Positions 53,173 to 61,537 of a stretch of 64,000 nt of DNA are shown here, piece by piece; within the stretch, counting starts at the first letter, position 1; each line of letters begins with the position of its first letter. The DNA is from Actinomadura citrea. GTDB lineage: Bacteria > Actinomycetota > Actinomycetes > Streptosporangiales > Streptosporangiaceae. The DNA is taken from contig NZ_JACCBT010000001.1 of the NCBI RefSeq assembly GCF_013409045.1, positions 5,270,001-5,334,000 of the forward strand, read 5' to 3'. Below the pieces are notes generated by a model. It was not told where the DNA came from. It did no database searches and saw only the letters and a list, made by a program, of their open reading frames with translations. The translations under genes were made by a program, and so were the position numbers.

Positions 53173-53964
53173 TCAGCCGAGGAAGAGGGGAAGTTGGGAG
53201 CCGGCGCAGACGTGGAGGACCTCGCCGGTGATGCGGGCGGACTCGTCGGAGACCAGGAAGGCGACCGCGTTCGCGACGTCCTCCGGACGGATCAGCTCGC
53301 CCATGGGGGTGGCGGCGCGCACGCGTTCGGCGTAGTCGTGCAGCATCCGCTCGTCGCCCCGCTGCTCGCTGAACCTGGTGCGCACGAAGCTCGGTGCGAC
53401 CGCGTTGGCCCGAACGCCGAGGGGGGCCAGTTCCAGCGCCAGCGACCTGGTGAGGCCGACCAGCCCGGCCTTCGAGGCCGCATAGCCGGGATGACCGCCG
53501 CCGAGCCAGGTGCGGGACCCGATGTTGACCAGTGAGCCCGAGCGCTGCCGGGTCCACCAGGGCAGCGCCGCCTGCGCGATCAGAGCGGGTCCGCGCAGGT
53601 TGACGGCCTGGGTGCGGTCCCACGACGCCACGTCGATCGCGGCCAGGTCCTGCGGCGGCTCGATACCGGCCGCGCACACGACCGCGTCGATCCGGCCGAA
53701 CTCCGTCGCGGCCGCGGTGACGAAGGCCTCGACGTCGGCGGGGTCCGCCACGTCGACGCGGCGGGCGTGCACGCGGCGGGCGCCCGGGGACGCGGTGTCG
53801 GCGGACAGGGCGTCCGCCGAAAGGGCGTCCGCCACGGTACGGGCGGCGGCGGCGTCGCGGTCGGCGACGATCACCGTCCAGCCGTCCGGGACGAGCCTGG
53901 CGGCGATGGCACCGCCGATGTCACCGCCGCCACCGGTGATCATCGCGATCCGTCCGGCGCTCAT
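53173..53964 (-). CDS. Short-chain dehydrogenase/reductase
   Basis: A 263-residue classical SDR: cofactor motif TGGGGDIGGAIA, Asp after the second strand (VIVADRD) suggesting NAD(H), VCAAGIE, Ser in VNIGSRTW, and Tyr-x-x-x-Lys in HPGYAASKAG. ATG 53964 overlaps the stop of a 43-codon frame (ATGA). It is the last gene of the hydroxyquinol operon. Substrate unknown; oxidation of a hydroxylated ring or side-chain alcohol would fit the context. Confidence 0.88.
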   Translation of the reverse strand: MSAGRIAMITGGGGDIGGAIAARLVPDGWTVIVADRDAAAARTVADALSADALSADTASPGARRVHARRVDVADPADVEAFVTAAATEFGRIDAVVCAAGIEPPQDLAAIDVASWDRTQAVNLRGPALIAQAALPWWTRQRSGSLVNIGSRTWLGGGHPGYAASKAGLVGLTRSLALELAPLGVRANAVAPSFVRTRFSEQRGDERMLHDYAERVRAATPMGELIRPEDVANAVAFLVSDESARITGEVLHVCAGSQLPLFLG

Positions 53965-54092
53965 CGGAGCGGGGCCCAGGACGTCGGCCACGCCACGACG
54001 CGGACCCGAGTGCGGACGGCAGGGGGCGACCACAGGACGATCGCTTCGGGTTCGCGGACCGGATCGGTCGTCTCGTGCGAGTAGACGTGCAT
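53961..54092 (-). CDS. Small 43-residue reading frame coupled to the SDR gene
   Basis: Between the amidase stop and the SDR start lies a complete frame: GAGAGGGCACC, ATG 54092, stop overlapping the SDR ATG (ATGA). The product starts MHVYSHETTDPVREPEAIVL and has no Cys, signal or membrane segment. The exact fit between its neighbours and the stop-start coupling favour translation. Its role could be as a small protein or only to couple translation. I do not recognise it. Confidence 0.45.
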   Translation of the reverse strand: MHVYSHETTDPVREPEAIVLWSPPAVRTRVRVVAWPTSWAPLR

Positions 54093-54101
54093 GGTGCCCT
54101 C

Positions 54102-55424
54102 TCAGGTGTCGCTGTGGGTGAACAGACCGGCGTCGTGGCACACGGCGCCGAGTGCGAGCAGCCGGTGGTCCTCGCCGGGCGGGGCGGCGAGCATCAGCCC
54201 GACGGGCAGCCCGCCGTCGAGGCCCGCCGGGACCGACAGGACCGGCACCCCGGCGAGGCAGAACGGGTACGCGTGGCGGATCAGCGCGGTCGTGGCCTCG
54301 TTCTCGGGGGCGTCGAGGCGGGGCGCGGTGATGGGCGTGGTGGCCGCGATCAGCACGTCGGCGTCCGCGAACGCCGACAGCAGCTCCGCCCGCCACGCCT
54401 CCCGGAACGCGCGGGCGCGGGCGAGGTCGGCGGGGCCGTGCGGGTTCGTCCGGCGGGCCTCCACGGCGGGCGCGTACGACCGGCCGGGCTGGACGAGGCC
54501 CGCGAACGAGGCGGCGGTCTCGGCGCGGTAGATGGTCCGCGCGTGCCGCAGGACGAGGTGTGCCGAGGGCGTCTCGGCGGGACGGGCCGACGCCCCGGCC
54601 GAGACGAGCCCCCGCACGGCCTGGTGCACCCTGGCCAGCACGCCGTCGGACGCCTCGTCCTGGAACCAGCCGGTGAGCACGCCGACCCGCAGGCCCTTCA
54701 GGCCGGGCGCCGCCGGCGACTCGCCGGTCTCGCCGTCGAGGACGCGGACCACCGCGGCGATGTCGGCAGGGTGCGAAGCGATCACGCCGACCGTGTCCAT
54801 GGACGGGCTCAGCGGGGCGACGCCGTCGAGGCCGATCCGCCCGTGGGTGGGCCGGAACCCGCAGACGCCGGTGAGCGCCGCCGGAATGAGCGCCGACCCG
54901 CCGGTGTCGGTGGCCAGCGCGGCGGCGGCCATGCCGGACGCGACCGCGACGGCGGAACCACCGCTGGAACCGCCGGCCGTACGGTCCGGGTCCCAGGGGT
55001 TGCGGGCGTCGCCGTGGTGGGCGTTGACGGTCACGGCCAGGCTGGCCAGCTCCGGCAGGTTCGTCTTGCCGACGACGACCGCGCCGGCGCCGCGGAGCCG
55101 GGCGACGGCCTCCGCGTCGCGCGCGGCCGGCGGGCGCTCGCCGACGGGACGGCCGAGCGTGGTGACCGTGCCGGCGACGTCGATGTTGTCCTTCACGGCG
55201 ACCGGCAGCCCCGCCAGCTCGAGCCCGGACCCGCCGCCGGTCGCCGGGCCGGTCGCTTCGAGGACCTGCGTGAACGCGTGCAGCGCCGGGTCGAGCGCCG
55301 CGATCCGCTCCCGCGCGGCCCGCACGGGCTCCGCGGCCGCGACCTCGCCGCCGCGCACGGCGGCCGCGAGACCGGCGGCGCCGCCGTGCCGGGCCAGGAG
55401 GGCGTGCAAGGGCGCCGTCGGCAT
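54102..55424 (-). CDS. Amidase signature family enzyme
   Basis: A 440-residue enzyme with the Ser-cisSer-Lys triad: Lys78 (LPVAVKDNIDV), Ser153 in AGGSSGGSAVAV, nucleophile Ser177 in ATDTGGSALIPAALTG. It hydrolyses a carboxamide or related ester. The ATG shares one base with the stop of the FAD enzyme gene (TGATG). GatA is unlikely because no gatB/gatC genes are adjacent; a catabolic amidase releasing an acid for the pathway is likely (inference). Confidence 0.88.
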   Translation of the reverse strand: MPTAPLHALLARHGGAAGLAAAVRGGEVAAAEPVRAARERIAALDPALHAFTQVLEATGPATGGGSGLELAGLPVAVKDNIDVAGTVTTLGRPVGERPPAARDAEAVARLRGAGAVVVGKTNLPELASLAVTVNAHHGDARNPWDPDRTAGGSSGGSAVAVASGMAAAALATDTGGSALIPAALTGVCGFRPTHGRIGLDGVAPLSPSMDTVGVIASHPADIAAVVRVLDGETGESPAAPGLKGLRVGVLTGWFQDEASDGVLARVHQAVRGLVSAGASARPAETPSAHLVLRHARTIYRAETAASFAGLVQPGRSYAPAVEARRTNPHGPADLARARAFREAWRAELLSAFADADVLIAATTPITAPRLDAPENEATTALIRHAYPFCLAGVPVLSVPAGLDGGLPVGLMLAAPPGEDHRLLALGAVCHDAGLFTHSDT

Positions 55425-57070
55425 CAGGCGGTCCGCTCGCTCGGTGCGGGCGCCTGCTGGACGTACCCGAAGCGGTGGCGCGGGGCGAGCGCCTGGTAGC
55501 GGGGCCATTCCAGCTCGACGCCGAGAGTGCCCGACAGCAGCGTCTGGAACTCGTCCAGCAGCATCTCGTCCGCCCTGACCTGGGACGGGCGGGCAGCGCG
55601 CCGCACGCAGAAGCCCGCCAGCGCGCCCGCCGCCTCGCCGACCGTCCACTCCCCCGGGTGCACGCGGTATGCGCCGCTGGTCAGATGGGTCGCGCCGATG
55701 TTCTTGGCTGCGGGCAGCAGGTTGCGCATCCGGACCGGGATCAGGGCCCCGAGCGGGATCTGGAACGGCCAGGTGTCGATGTCGATCGTGGGGCGTCCCG
55801 CCGTGGACGGGTGCACGTCGATGCGGTACGCGGCGATGCCGACACTGTCGGGGAACCGTTCGGCGCCCTCCAGGCCCGCGCGGGCCTCCACCCCGACGTG
55901 CTGTTCCACCAGGGTGACCTCGGCCCGGATGCGGCGGCTCTCGCGGATGTAGGGCATCTTCGCGAGCCCGTCAGGCGTCCCGGTCAGATCGCCGCGCGGC
56001 CTCAGCTCGGGATATCCGGTGCCGCCGTCATGCCGGGGCGCCTCCGTCTGCATCCAGTACAGGAACGACAGGGAGAGCTGCCGCGCCTCGCGCAACGCCC
56101 GCTCCCGGGTCGGCTCGTCCACGCCGATGAGCGGCAACCGCGCGTAGTCCATCATCGGCCACGCCGCAGCGGTCACGTCCGCCCACTCCGTGTCGAGATG
56201 GGCGGCGTCCAGGACCCTGCGGGCGTGCCAGAGGTCGTACCGGACGCCGCCTGCGGCCGGGCGGTCGGTGAACAGCGGTCTGCGCCGGGGCCGGTGCGTG
56301 ACATGGTCGCTGACCTCCCAGCTCAGCAGCGGTCCGGGCCATTCGGGAGGACGGTGCTCGCGCCATTCGGCGTAGTCGGCCGGACGCTCGATGGTGTTGT
56401 CCGTGCCGGGGTGCAGGCTCAGCAGCATCGCCCACGTGATCGCCTGCTGGTCGTACGGGTCGGCGGGGCCGGCCAGCGCGTGCGGCTCGCCGGTCTCGGC
56501 CGCGCTCTCAGCCCCGAAGACATGCTCGGCGCCGGACATCCCGACGAGATCGCCGAGGTCGGTGGCGTCGAGGAAGTAGTCGCCGCTCAGCTCGGCCTCC
56601 TCGCCCTCGGACCCGCGGACCAGCACCGAGGTGATCTCGTCGCCGTCCGCCGACACCGCCGCCAGCCGGTGCGAGCGCAGCACGGTGACCGTTCCGCGGC
56701 TCGTCCACGGTGCGAGCATCTCCTCCAGGACGAGGCACGCCACATGCGGCTCGTGGCTGAGCGGGCCGATGTTCCCCGAACCCGGGTTGAGCAGCGGTGC
56801 GTGCCGCGCCGCCGCGTTGAGCGGATAGTTGCGCCGGTAGAAGGCGCGCACCCGGTCGCGGAACCGGCGGTAGGCGGGGGTGCAGCCGACCGACTCGATC
56901 CACGGGTGCTCGTCCGGCGGGATGCACTGGCTGGACACCTGGCCGCCGATCCAGTCGCTCTCGCTGACCAGCACGCTGCGCAGGCCGAGCCGCGCGGCGG
57001 CCAGGACGGCGGCGACGCCGCCGAGGCCGCCGCCGACGACGACGAGATCGAAATGCCGAGGTCGGGTCAC
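55424..57070 (-). CDS. FAD-dependent oxidoreductase (FAD_oxidored family)
   Basis: A 548-residue flavoprotein. FAD-binding motif LVVVGGGLGGVAAVLAAARL at residues about 9-28, SDWIGGQVSSQCIPPDEH, and a second FAD-contact block FLDATDLGDLVGM. The long middle domain and the C-terminal ALIPVRMRNLLPAAKNIG match the PF12831-type family, whose members are mostly of unknown substrate. It is not a typical ring-hydroxylating monooxygenase. GTG 57070 follows AAAAGGAG and overlaps the dioxygenase stop (GTGA). Confidence 0.85.
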   Translation of the reverse strand: MTRPRHFDLVVVGGGLGGVAAVLAAARLGLRSVLVSESDWIGGQVSSQCIPPDEHPWIESVGCTPAYRRFRDRVRAFYRRNYPLNAAARHAPLLNPGSGNIGPLSHEPHVACLVLEEMLAPWTSRGTVTVLRSHRLAAVSADGDEITSVLVRGSEGEEAELSGDYFLDATDLGDLVGMSGAEHVFGAESAAETGEPHALAGPADPYDQQAITWAMLLSLHPGTDNTIERPADYAEWREHRPPEWPGPLLSWEVSDHVTHRPRRRPLFTDRPAAGGVRYDLWHARRVLDAAHLDTEWADVTAAAWPMMDYARLPLIGVDEPTRERALREARQLSLSFLYWMQTEAPRHDGGTGYPELRPRGDLTGTPDGLAKMPYIRESRRIRAEVTLVEQHVGVEARAGLEGAERFPDSVGIAAYRIDVHPSTAGRPTIDIDTWPFQIPLGALIPVRMRNLLPAAKNIGATHLTSGAYRVHPGEWTVGEAAGALAGFCVRRAARPSQVRADEMLLDEFQTLLSGTLGVELEWPRYQALAPRHRFGYVQQAPAPSERTA

Positions 57071-57951
57071 GGGGAGCTCCTTTTCGCCATGGGGCGTTCG
57101 TTCTGGGCGGGCGGCGCCAGCGGCGCCAGCGTGAAGCGCTCGGTCAGGCGCAGGCCGCCGCCGGGTGCGCGTTCGAAGGTCCGCGCCAGCTCCGGCTTCA
57201 CGCCGAAGACGGCGTCCGAGCCGAGGTAGCCGTCCTCGGCGTCGAAGACCGTCGTGGTGACGGACCGGTGGCCCGGTGCGGAGACGATCGCGTGGATGTG
57301 CGCGGCCCGCCAGGGGTGCCGTCCGGTGGCCCGCAGCAGGCGTCCGACCGGGCCGTCGTCGGGGATCGGATAGCTGACGGGCCGGACCGTCCGGAATGAG
57401 AACCGGCCCTCGGCGTCGGTGCGGAAACGCCCGCGCAGGTTGTGCCGGGGCTGGTCGGGGTCCTGGACGTCGTAGCGGCCGTTGGGCGCGGTCTGCCAGA
57501 CATCGGCGACGGCACCCGCCAGCGGCCGGCCGGCGGTGTCGGCGACCTCGCCGTCCACCAGCAGCGGCTCGCCGCCGAGGTCGACGTCGGCGATGGACGT
57601 CCCGGACGCTCGCAGCGGTGCGTCCGGCACGTAGAACGGGCCGAGGATCGTCGAGGGGGTGGCGCCGCCGGCGCCCGCCCCGCCCAGTTCGTCGACCAGG
57701 CTGGACAGGCCCAGGGTGTCGGACAGCAGGACGAACTCCTGCCGGTCCTCGGTGCACGTGCGGCCCGTCTCGGTGAGGAACCGGACGGCGGCCATCAGTT
57801 CCGGCTCCCGGAGCCCGACGTCCCTGGCGAAGGCGTGCAGGTGCCGTACGAGCGAGGCCATCACCTCGCGCAGCCGCTCGTCGGGGGTGGCGGCGATCCG
57901 CGCCAGCACCGTACGGGTCAGGTCTTCGGCGATCGGCTCGTCGTGGCTCAT
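57067..57951 (-). CDS. Intradiol dioxygenase, hydroxyquinol 1,2-dioxygenase type
   Basis: A 294-residue enzyme with an N-terminal helical dimer domain (about 1-95) and a beta-sandwich with the four iron(III) ligands Tyr160, Tyr194, His218 and His220 (PNGRYDVQDPDQ, SYPIPDDG, WRAAHIH). Length and spacing match hydroxyquinol rather than protocatechuate enzymes; catechol is possible. The next gene is maleylacetate reductase, which uses the hydroxyquinol ring-cleavage product, so hydroxyquinol is the better call. ATGA overlap with its upstream neighbour. Confidence 0.9.
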   Translation of the reverse strand: MSHDEPIAEDLTRTVLARIAATPDERLREVMASLVRHLHAFARDVGLREPELMAAVRFLTETGRTCTEDRQEFVLLSDTLGLSSLVDELGGAGAGGATPSTILGPFYVPDAPLRASGTSIADVDLGGEPLLVDGEVADTAGRPLAGAVADVWQTAPNGRYDVQDPDQPRHNLRGRFRTDAEGRFSFRTVRPVSYPIPDDGPVGRLLRATGRHPWRAAHIHAIVSAPGHRSVTTTVFDAEDGYLGSDAVFGVKPELARTFERAPGGGLRLTERFTLAPLAPPAQNERPMAKRSSP

Positions 57952-59027
57952 GGTGCGTCCCCGTCCCCCGTGGTCACGGGGCGCGCGCCGTCCAGGGCGG
58001 CCCGCAGGATCGCACGCACCCCGGCGGGTTCCACCGGGCGCGGGCCGGCCGGAGGTTCCGCCGCCACGAGCCCGGCGACCCGGTCGATATCGGCGGTGCC
58101 GAATCCGGGTTGGGCCAGGCTCGCCGGCGCGCCGATGGAGGTCCGGAGCTCCCACAGACCGGTCGCCGCGTCGGCGGCTCCCAGGGCCTCCGCGACCCGC
58201 CCGAGCCGCGGCGCCCGCCGGTTGAACGCCGTGACGTACGGCAGCAGCGCCGAATGGGTCGCGGCGTGCGGCAGGCCGTAGGACCCGCCCAGCACGTGGC
58301 ACAGCTTGTGGTGAAGGCCCATCGCGGTCGTGCCCAGCACCCATCCGGCCAGCCATGCGCCTTGGAGCGCGTCGCTTCGCGCCGCCATGTCCTCCGGGTC
58401 GGTCACGACGCGCGGCAGAGCCTTCGCCAGAACGCGTATCCCCTGGTCGGCGACCGCCGCCGTGAGCGGGGAGAGTCGCGGCGCGTAGGCGGCCTCGACC
58501 AGGTGGGCGAGCGCGTTCATGCCACTGGCCGCGGACAGCCTCCCCGGCAGGCGTGTCGTCAGCGCGGGGTCGTAGATCACCGTCACGGGCCGCACGGCGG
58601 GATCGCGGCCGGTCTCCTTGCGACCGTCCCGTGTGAGGCCCCAGATCGGGGTCATCTCACTGCCCGCGTACGTGGTGGGGACCGCGACGATCCGCAGCCC
58701 GGTCCGCAGCGCGACCGCCTTCGCCAGCCCGGTCGCCGAGCCGCCCCCGACACAGAGCAGCAGGTCGGCGCCGTGCGCGGCGGCCTCGCGTGAGGCCGCG
58801 TCGGCGGATTCGCCCGGGACGTGGGTCGCCGTCCGTGTGATCCGGCCGCGGACCCGGCCGCCCAGCCGCCCCGCGACGGCCTCGGCGTGCGCGGCGCTGT
58901 GCCGATCGGAGATCAGCAGGACGCGGCGCGCGCCGAGGCGCGCGACCTCGTCACCGGCCCCGTCCAGCGCGCCCACGCCGAACACCACCCGCGACGCGCC
59001 CTGCTCGTGCACGAACCGGTCAGTCAT
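57948..59027 (-). CDS. Maleylacetate reductase
   Basis: A 359-residue iron-type alcohol dehydrogenase family member: nucleotide-binding LLCVGGGSATGLAKAVAL, PTTYAGSEMTPIWG, and the metal-binding HHKLCHVLGGSYGLPHA. It reduces maleylacetate, formed by hydroxyquinol cleavage, to 3-oxoadipate. The product would feed pcaIJ-pcaF at 38-40 kb. Its stop overlaps the dioxygenase start and its own start overlaps the SnoaL-like gene by 8 bp. Confidence 0.92.
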   Translation of the reverse strand: MTDRFVHEQGASRVVFGVGALDGAGDEVARLGARRVLLISDRHSAAHAEAVAGRLGGRVRGRITRTATHVPGESADAASREAAAHGADLLLCVGGGSATGLAKAVALRTGLRIVAVPTTYAGSEMTPIWGLTRDGRKETGRDPAVRPVTVIYDPALTTRLPGRLSAASGMNALAHLVEAAYAPRLSPLTAAVADQGIRVLAKALPRVVTDPEDMAARSDALQGAWLAGWVLGTTAMGLHHKLCHVLGGSYGLPHAATHSALLPYVTAFNRRAPRLGRVAEALGAADAATGLWELRTSIGAPASLAQPGFGTADIDRVAGLVAAEPPAGPRPVEPAGVRAILRAALDGARPVTTGDGDAP

Positions 59028-59649
59028 CGGCTCTCCCGCCGTGAAGCCAGCCGGCGCCCCGCCGGTACAGGGCCTCGACGCGCGGGCCGGTGAGCTGCGG
59101 CATATCCATCTTGACCTGGTACCCGAGCCCGGTCTGGAGGTAGGCCAGATGCCGGTACCCCTCGGGCAGGCCGCGCAGCCGGTCCGCGTCCAGGACGGGG
59201 CGGGCTCCGGGGTCGACGGGGTCGATCCGGTCCCGCTCGTAGATCGGCTGCCGGAGCACCAGCGCCCACCCGCCGTGCCGTCCGTCGACGTCGTCCCGGC
59301 GGCCGTCCCGTTGGAGGAGGTCGTAGAACCTGCCCGTGCACACGACGTCGCACTCGACGCCGTCGACGAGGGCCCGCTGCGTGATCGTCATCTTGGTCTG
59401 GGCGACCGCCCGGTCGCCCGCGATGTCGGCCGACGTCCCGCCGAGGAAGTGCCAGATGCGCACGCCGCGCTCCCAGCCCTGCCTGCTGACCTCGATGAAC
59501 GCCTCGTAGCCGCCTTGGAACCAGGTGGCCTGCATGACACCGTCGGGGTGCCACACCGTCGCGAACCTGTCCCAGTCACCGGCGTCGCGCCACACGGCCC
59601 AGTCTTCGATGAGTCGTCTGATCTCGGCCTGATCGGCATCGGCCCTCAT
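59020..59649 (-). CDS. SnoaL-like / NTF2-fold protein
   Basis: A 209-residue protein with a SnoaL_4-type core: IRRLIEDWAVWRDAGDWDRFATVWHPDG, then AQTKMTITQRALVDGVECDVVCTGRFYD. The fold includes dehydratases, isomerases and small subunits of ring-hydroxylating dioxygenases. It may serve a dehydration or isomerisation step ahead of ring cleavage. ATG 59649 overlaps the stop of the TIM-barrel gene (ATGA). Confidence 0.82.
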   Translation of the reverse strand: MRADADQAEIRRLIEDWAVWRDAGDWDRFATVWHPDGVMQATWFQGGYEAFIEVSRQGWERGVRIWHFLGGTSADIAGDRAVAQTKMTITQRALVDGVECDVVCTGRFYDLLQRDGRRDDVDGRHGGWALVLRQPIYERDRIDPVDPGARPVLDADRLRGLPEGYRHLAYLQTGLGYQVKMDMPQLTGPRVEALYRRGAGWLHGGRADD

Positions 59650-60533
59650 GCGGTTCCCTCCAGTCGTGCGGTCTCGGTCAGGACCCTGTCTGCGGCTTCG
59701 TACGCCAGCCGTGCCGCCTCGACGGGCCCCATGCGCTCCAGGTCGTCCGACCAGACCTCCACGGACATGCGCGCGGACACGCCGTGACGGCGGAGGAGCC
59801 GGACGAACCCGGCGGCCCCGGCCGCCGGGAGCAGGCGGCGATGGCGGGCCTCCTCGCGCAGGTCGTCCCGGTCCCGGGCTTTCCCAGGGGGCAGGCCGTC
59901 ACGGCACCGCACGTCGTTGAGCTGCACGGAGAGGATCCGCTCGGGGGGCACGGCCGCGAGCTCGTCCGGTGTGCCCCCCGAGCGGACGTAGTGCCAGTGG
60001 TCGAGGAGGACCCCGGCGTTCGGCGCCCCCGACTCGCGTACGAGGCGCCAGGCGTCGGGCAGCGTGCGCAGCTCGCTGAACGGCATGAACTCCACGGCCA
60101 CGCGCACACCCACGGTGGCGGCTCTGGCGCACAGCGCGGTGAAGCGCTCGACGAGGTGCCCCTGCGGGTACGCGGTGAACGCCACCGCGTTGAACTGCTC
60201 GCAGCCGAGCGCCTCCAGCGCGTGGAACAGCAGGTCACCGTTCTCGCGAGTGCCCGCGGCGCCGTCGGCGTCCGGGCTCGCGCCGCCGGCCCGCGGCGGG
60301 CCGTCGGCCGCCCAGTCCCACGGCGCTTCGATCTCGGCGACGCGCAGGCCGTGGCCGTCGAGCAGCGAGCGCAGCCTGCGGTCGTCCAGCCCCTCCTGGA
60401 GCGCGGCCCGGTACTGGGCGAGGGACAGCCCGATCGAGTCGAATCCGGCCGTGGCCGCGGCCCGGAGCCGTTCGGTGAACGACGCTCCGCGCACCGTCAT
60501 CGCGCAGAGCGTGAGCGCGTGTCCGGGAACCAT
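59646..60533 (-). CDS. Sugar phosphate isomerase/epimerase-like TIM-barrel protein
   Basis: A 295-residue AP-endonuclease-2-type TIM barrel. Metal-ligand candidates are Glu in VAVEFMPFSEL, Asp/His in VLLDHWHYVRSG, Asp in SVQLNDVRCRDG and Glu in MSVEVWSDDL. Family members include xylose-isomerase-like and dehydroshikimate-dehydratase-like enzymes. ATG 60533 follows GGAGGGGG; a longer frame would run through the operator. First gene of the eight-gene operon ending at 53173. Confidence 0.85.
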   Translation of the reverse strand: MVPGHALTLCAMTVRGASFTERLRAAATAGFDSIGLSLAQYRAALQEGLDDRRLRSLLDGHGLRVAEIEAPWDWAADGPPRAGGASPDADGAAGTRENGDLLFHALEALGCEQFNAVAFTAYPQGHLVERFTALCARAATVGVRVAVEFMPFSELRTLPDAWRLVRESGAPNAGVLLDHWHYVRSGGTPDELAAVPPERILSVQLNDVRCRDGLPPGKARDRDDLREEARHRRLLPAAGAAGFVRLLRRHGVSARMSVEVWSDDLERMGPVEAARLAYEAADRVLTETARLEGTA

Positions 60534-60546
60534 GCCCCCTCCAATC

Positions 60547-60563
60547 TGTGCGCATATCGCACA
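60547..60563 (-). promoter_or_regulatory. Operator upstream of the hydroxyquinol operon
   Basis: TGTGCG-CATAT-CGCACA is a perfect 6-bp inverted repeat just before the ribosome binding site of the first operon gene. The same core (GTGCG-N5-CGCAC) recurs at 63408-63422. The IclR protein at 61538-62404 is the likely reader. AT-rich bases at 60570-60580 may hold the -10 region. Confidence 0.65.
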
Positions 60564-60617
60564 TCTGTGCGTATAATAACCACCAGTGCGGCCCGGCGGC
60601 AATGGCGACCGCCCGGT

Positions 60618-61508
60618 TCAGGCCCAGGCGGAAAGGAATCCGCGCAGGTGGCGCAGCACTTCGGCGGGCTGCTCCTCGGGGAGGAAGTGCTTGCAGTCCT
60701 CGATCGCCGCACCGGAAGCCCGCTCGGCATACCGGGACCAGATCCCCGTCACGTCGGCGTGCCCGAGCCCGCCCTGGGCGCCCCACAGAAGAAGCAGCGG
60801 CTGGGTGACGAGCCTGCCCTCCTGGGCGTCCCGTTCGTCGGCGGCGAGATCCTCGCGGAACCCGGCGCGATAGTCCTCCAGGGAGGCGTGCAGCGACTCG
60901 GGACGGCTGAACGCGGCCACGTACTCCGCGATCGCCTCCTCGCCGATCGCGCCGGGGCGGAAGCACTGCCGCTCCAGGAAGTGCCTCAGGTACGCCTCGA
61001 CGTTCCCCGAGATGAGGAGCTCCGGCAGATCGGGCTGGAGGTGGAAGAACCAGTGCCACAGCGCCGCCGCCGAGTCCCGGTCGATGGACGCCATGACCTC
61101 GCGGGTCGGCAGGACGTCCAGCAGCGCGAGCCGGTCGATGTCGGCCGGCCGGTCCAGGGCCCAGCGGTGCGCCACGCGGGCGCCCCGGTCGTGGCCGACG
61201 ACGTCCGCGGACGCGAAACCGAGCGCCCGGACCAGCCGCGAAAGGTCCGCCGCGGTGGTGCGCTTGTCATAGCCGTCGCCGGGCGTGCCGGACCGGCCGT
61301 ACCCGCGCAGGTCGGGGGCGATCACCGTGTACCGCTCGGCGAGCGGCTCCATCAGGTGGCGCCAGCAGTGCCCGGTCTGCGGCCAGCCGTGCAGCAGCAC
61401 CAGGAGCCGTCCGGCCGAGCCGCAACGCCGGTAGTGGATCCCGACGTCGCCCAGGTCGGCGCGGTTCGAGGTGACGGAGCCTGCGGATGTGGAGGGGGAA
61501 TCGGTCAC
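60618..61508 (-). CDS. Alpha/beta hydrolase, haloacetate dehalogenase-like
   Basis: A 296-residue hydrolase with the fluoroacetate-dehalogenase active-site pattern: nucleophile Asp107 and Arg108/Arg111 in VVGHDRGARVAHR, His152-Trp153 in ALWHWFFHLQP, Tyr213 in LEDYRAGF and the general-base His in DCKHFLPEEQP. These residues bind the carboxylate and halide in the known enzyme. Epoxide hydrolase is the alternative. GTG 61508 is the likely start; it lies 29 bp after the IclR gene on the same strand. Confidence 0.82.
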   Translation of the reverse strand: MTDSPSTSAGSVTSNRADLGDVGIHYRRCGSAGRLLVLLHGWPQTGHCWRHLMEPLAERYTVIAPDLRGYGRSGTPGDGYDKRTTAADLSRLVRALGFASADVVGHDRGARVAHRWALDRPADIDRLALLDVLPTREVMASIDRDSAAALWHWFFHLQPDLPELLISGNVEAYLRHFLERQCFRPGAIGEEAIAEYVAAFSRPESLHASLEDYRAGFREDLAADERDAQEGRLVTQPLLLLWGAQGGLGHADVTGIWSRYAERASGAAIEDCKHFLPEEQPAEVLRHLRGFLSAWA

Positions 61509-61537
61509 GGAGGTGTCCCTTCCGGACCCGGTCCCGC

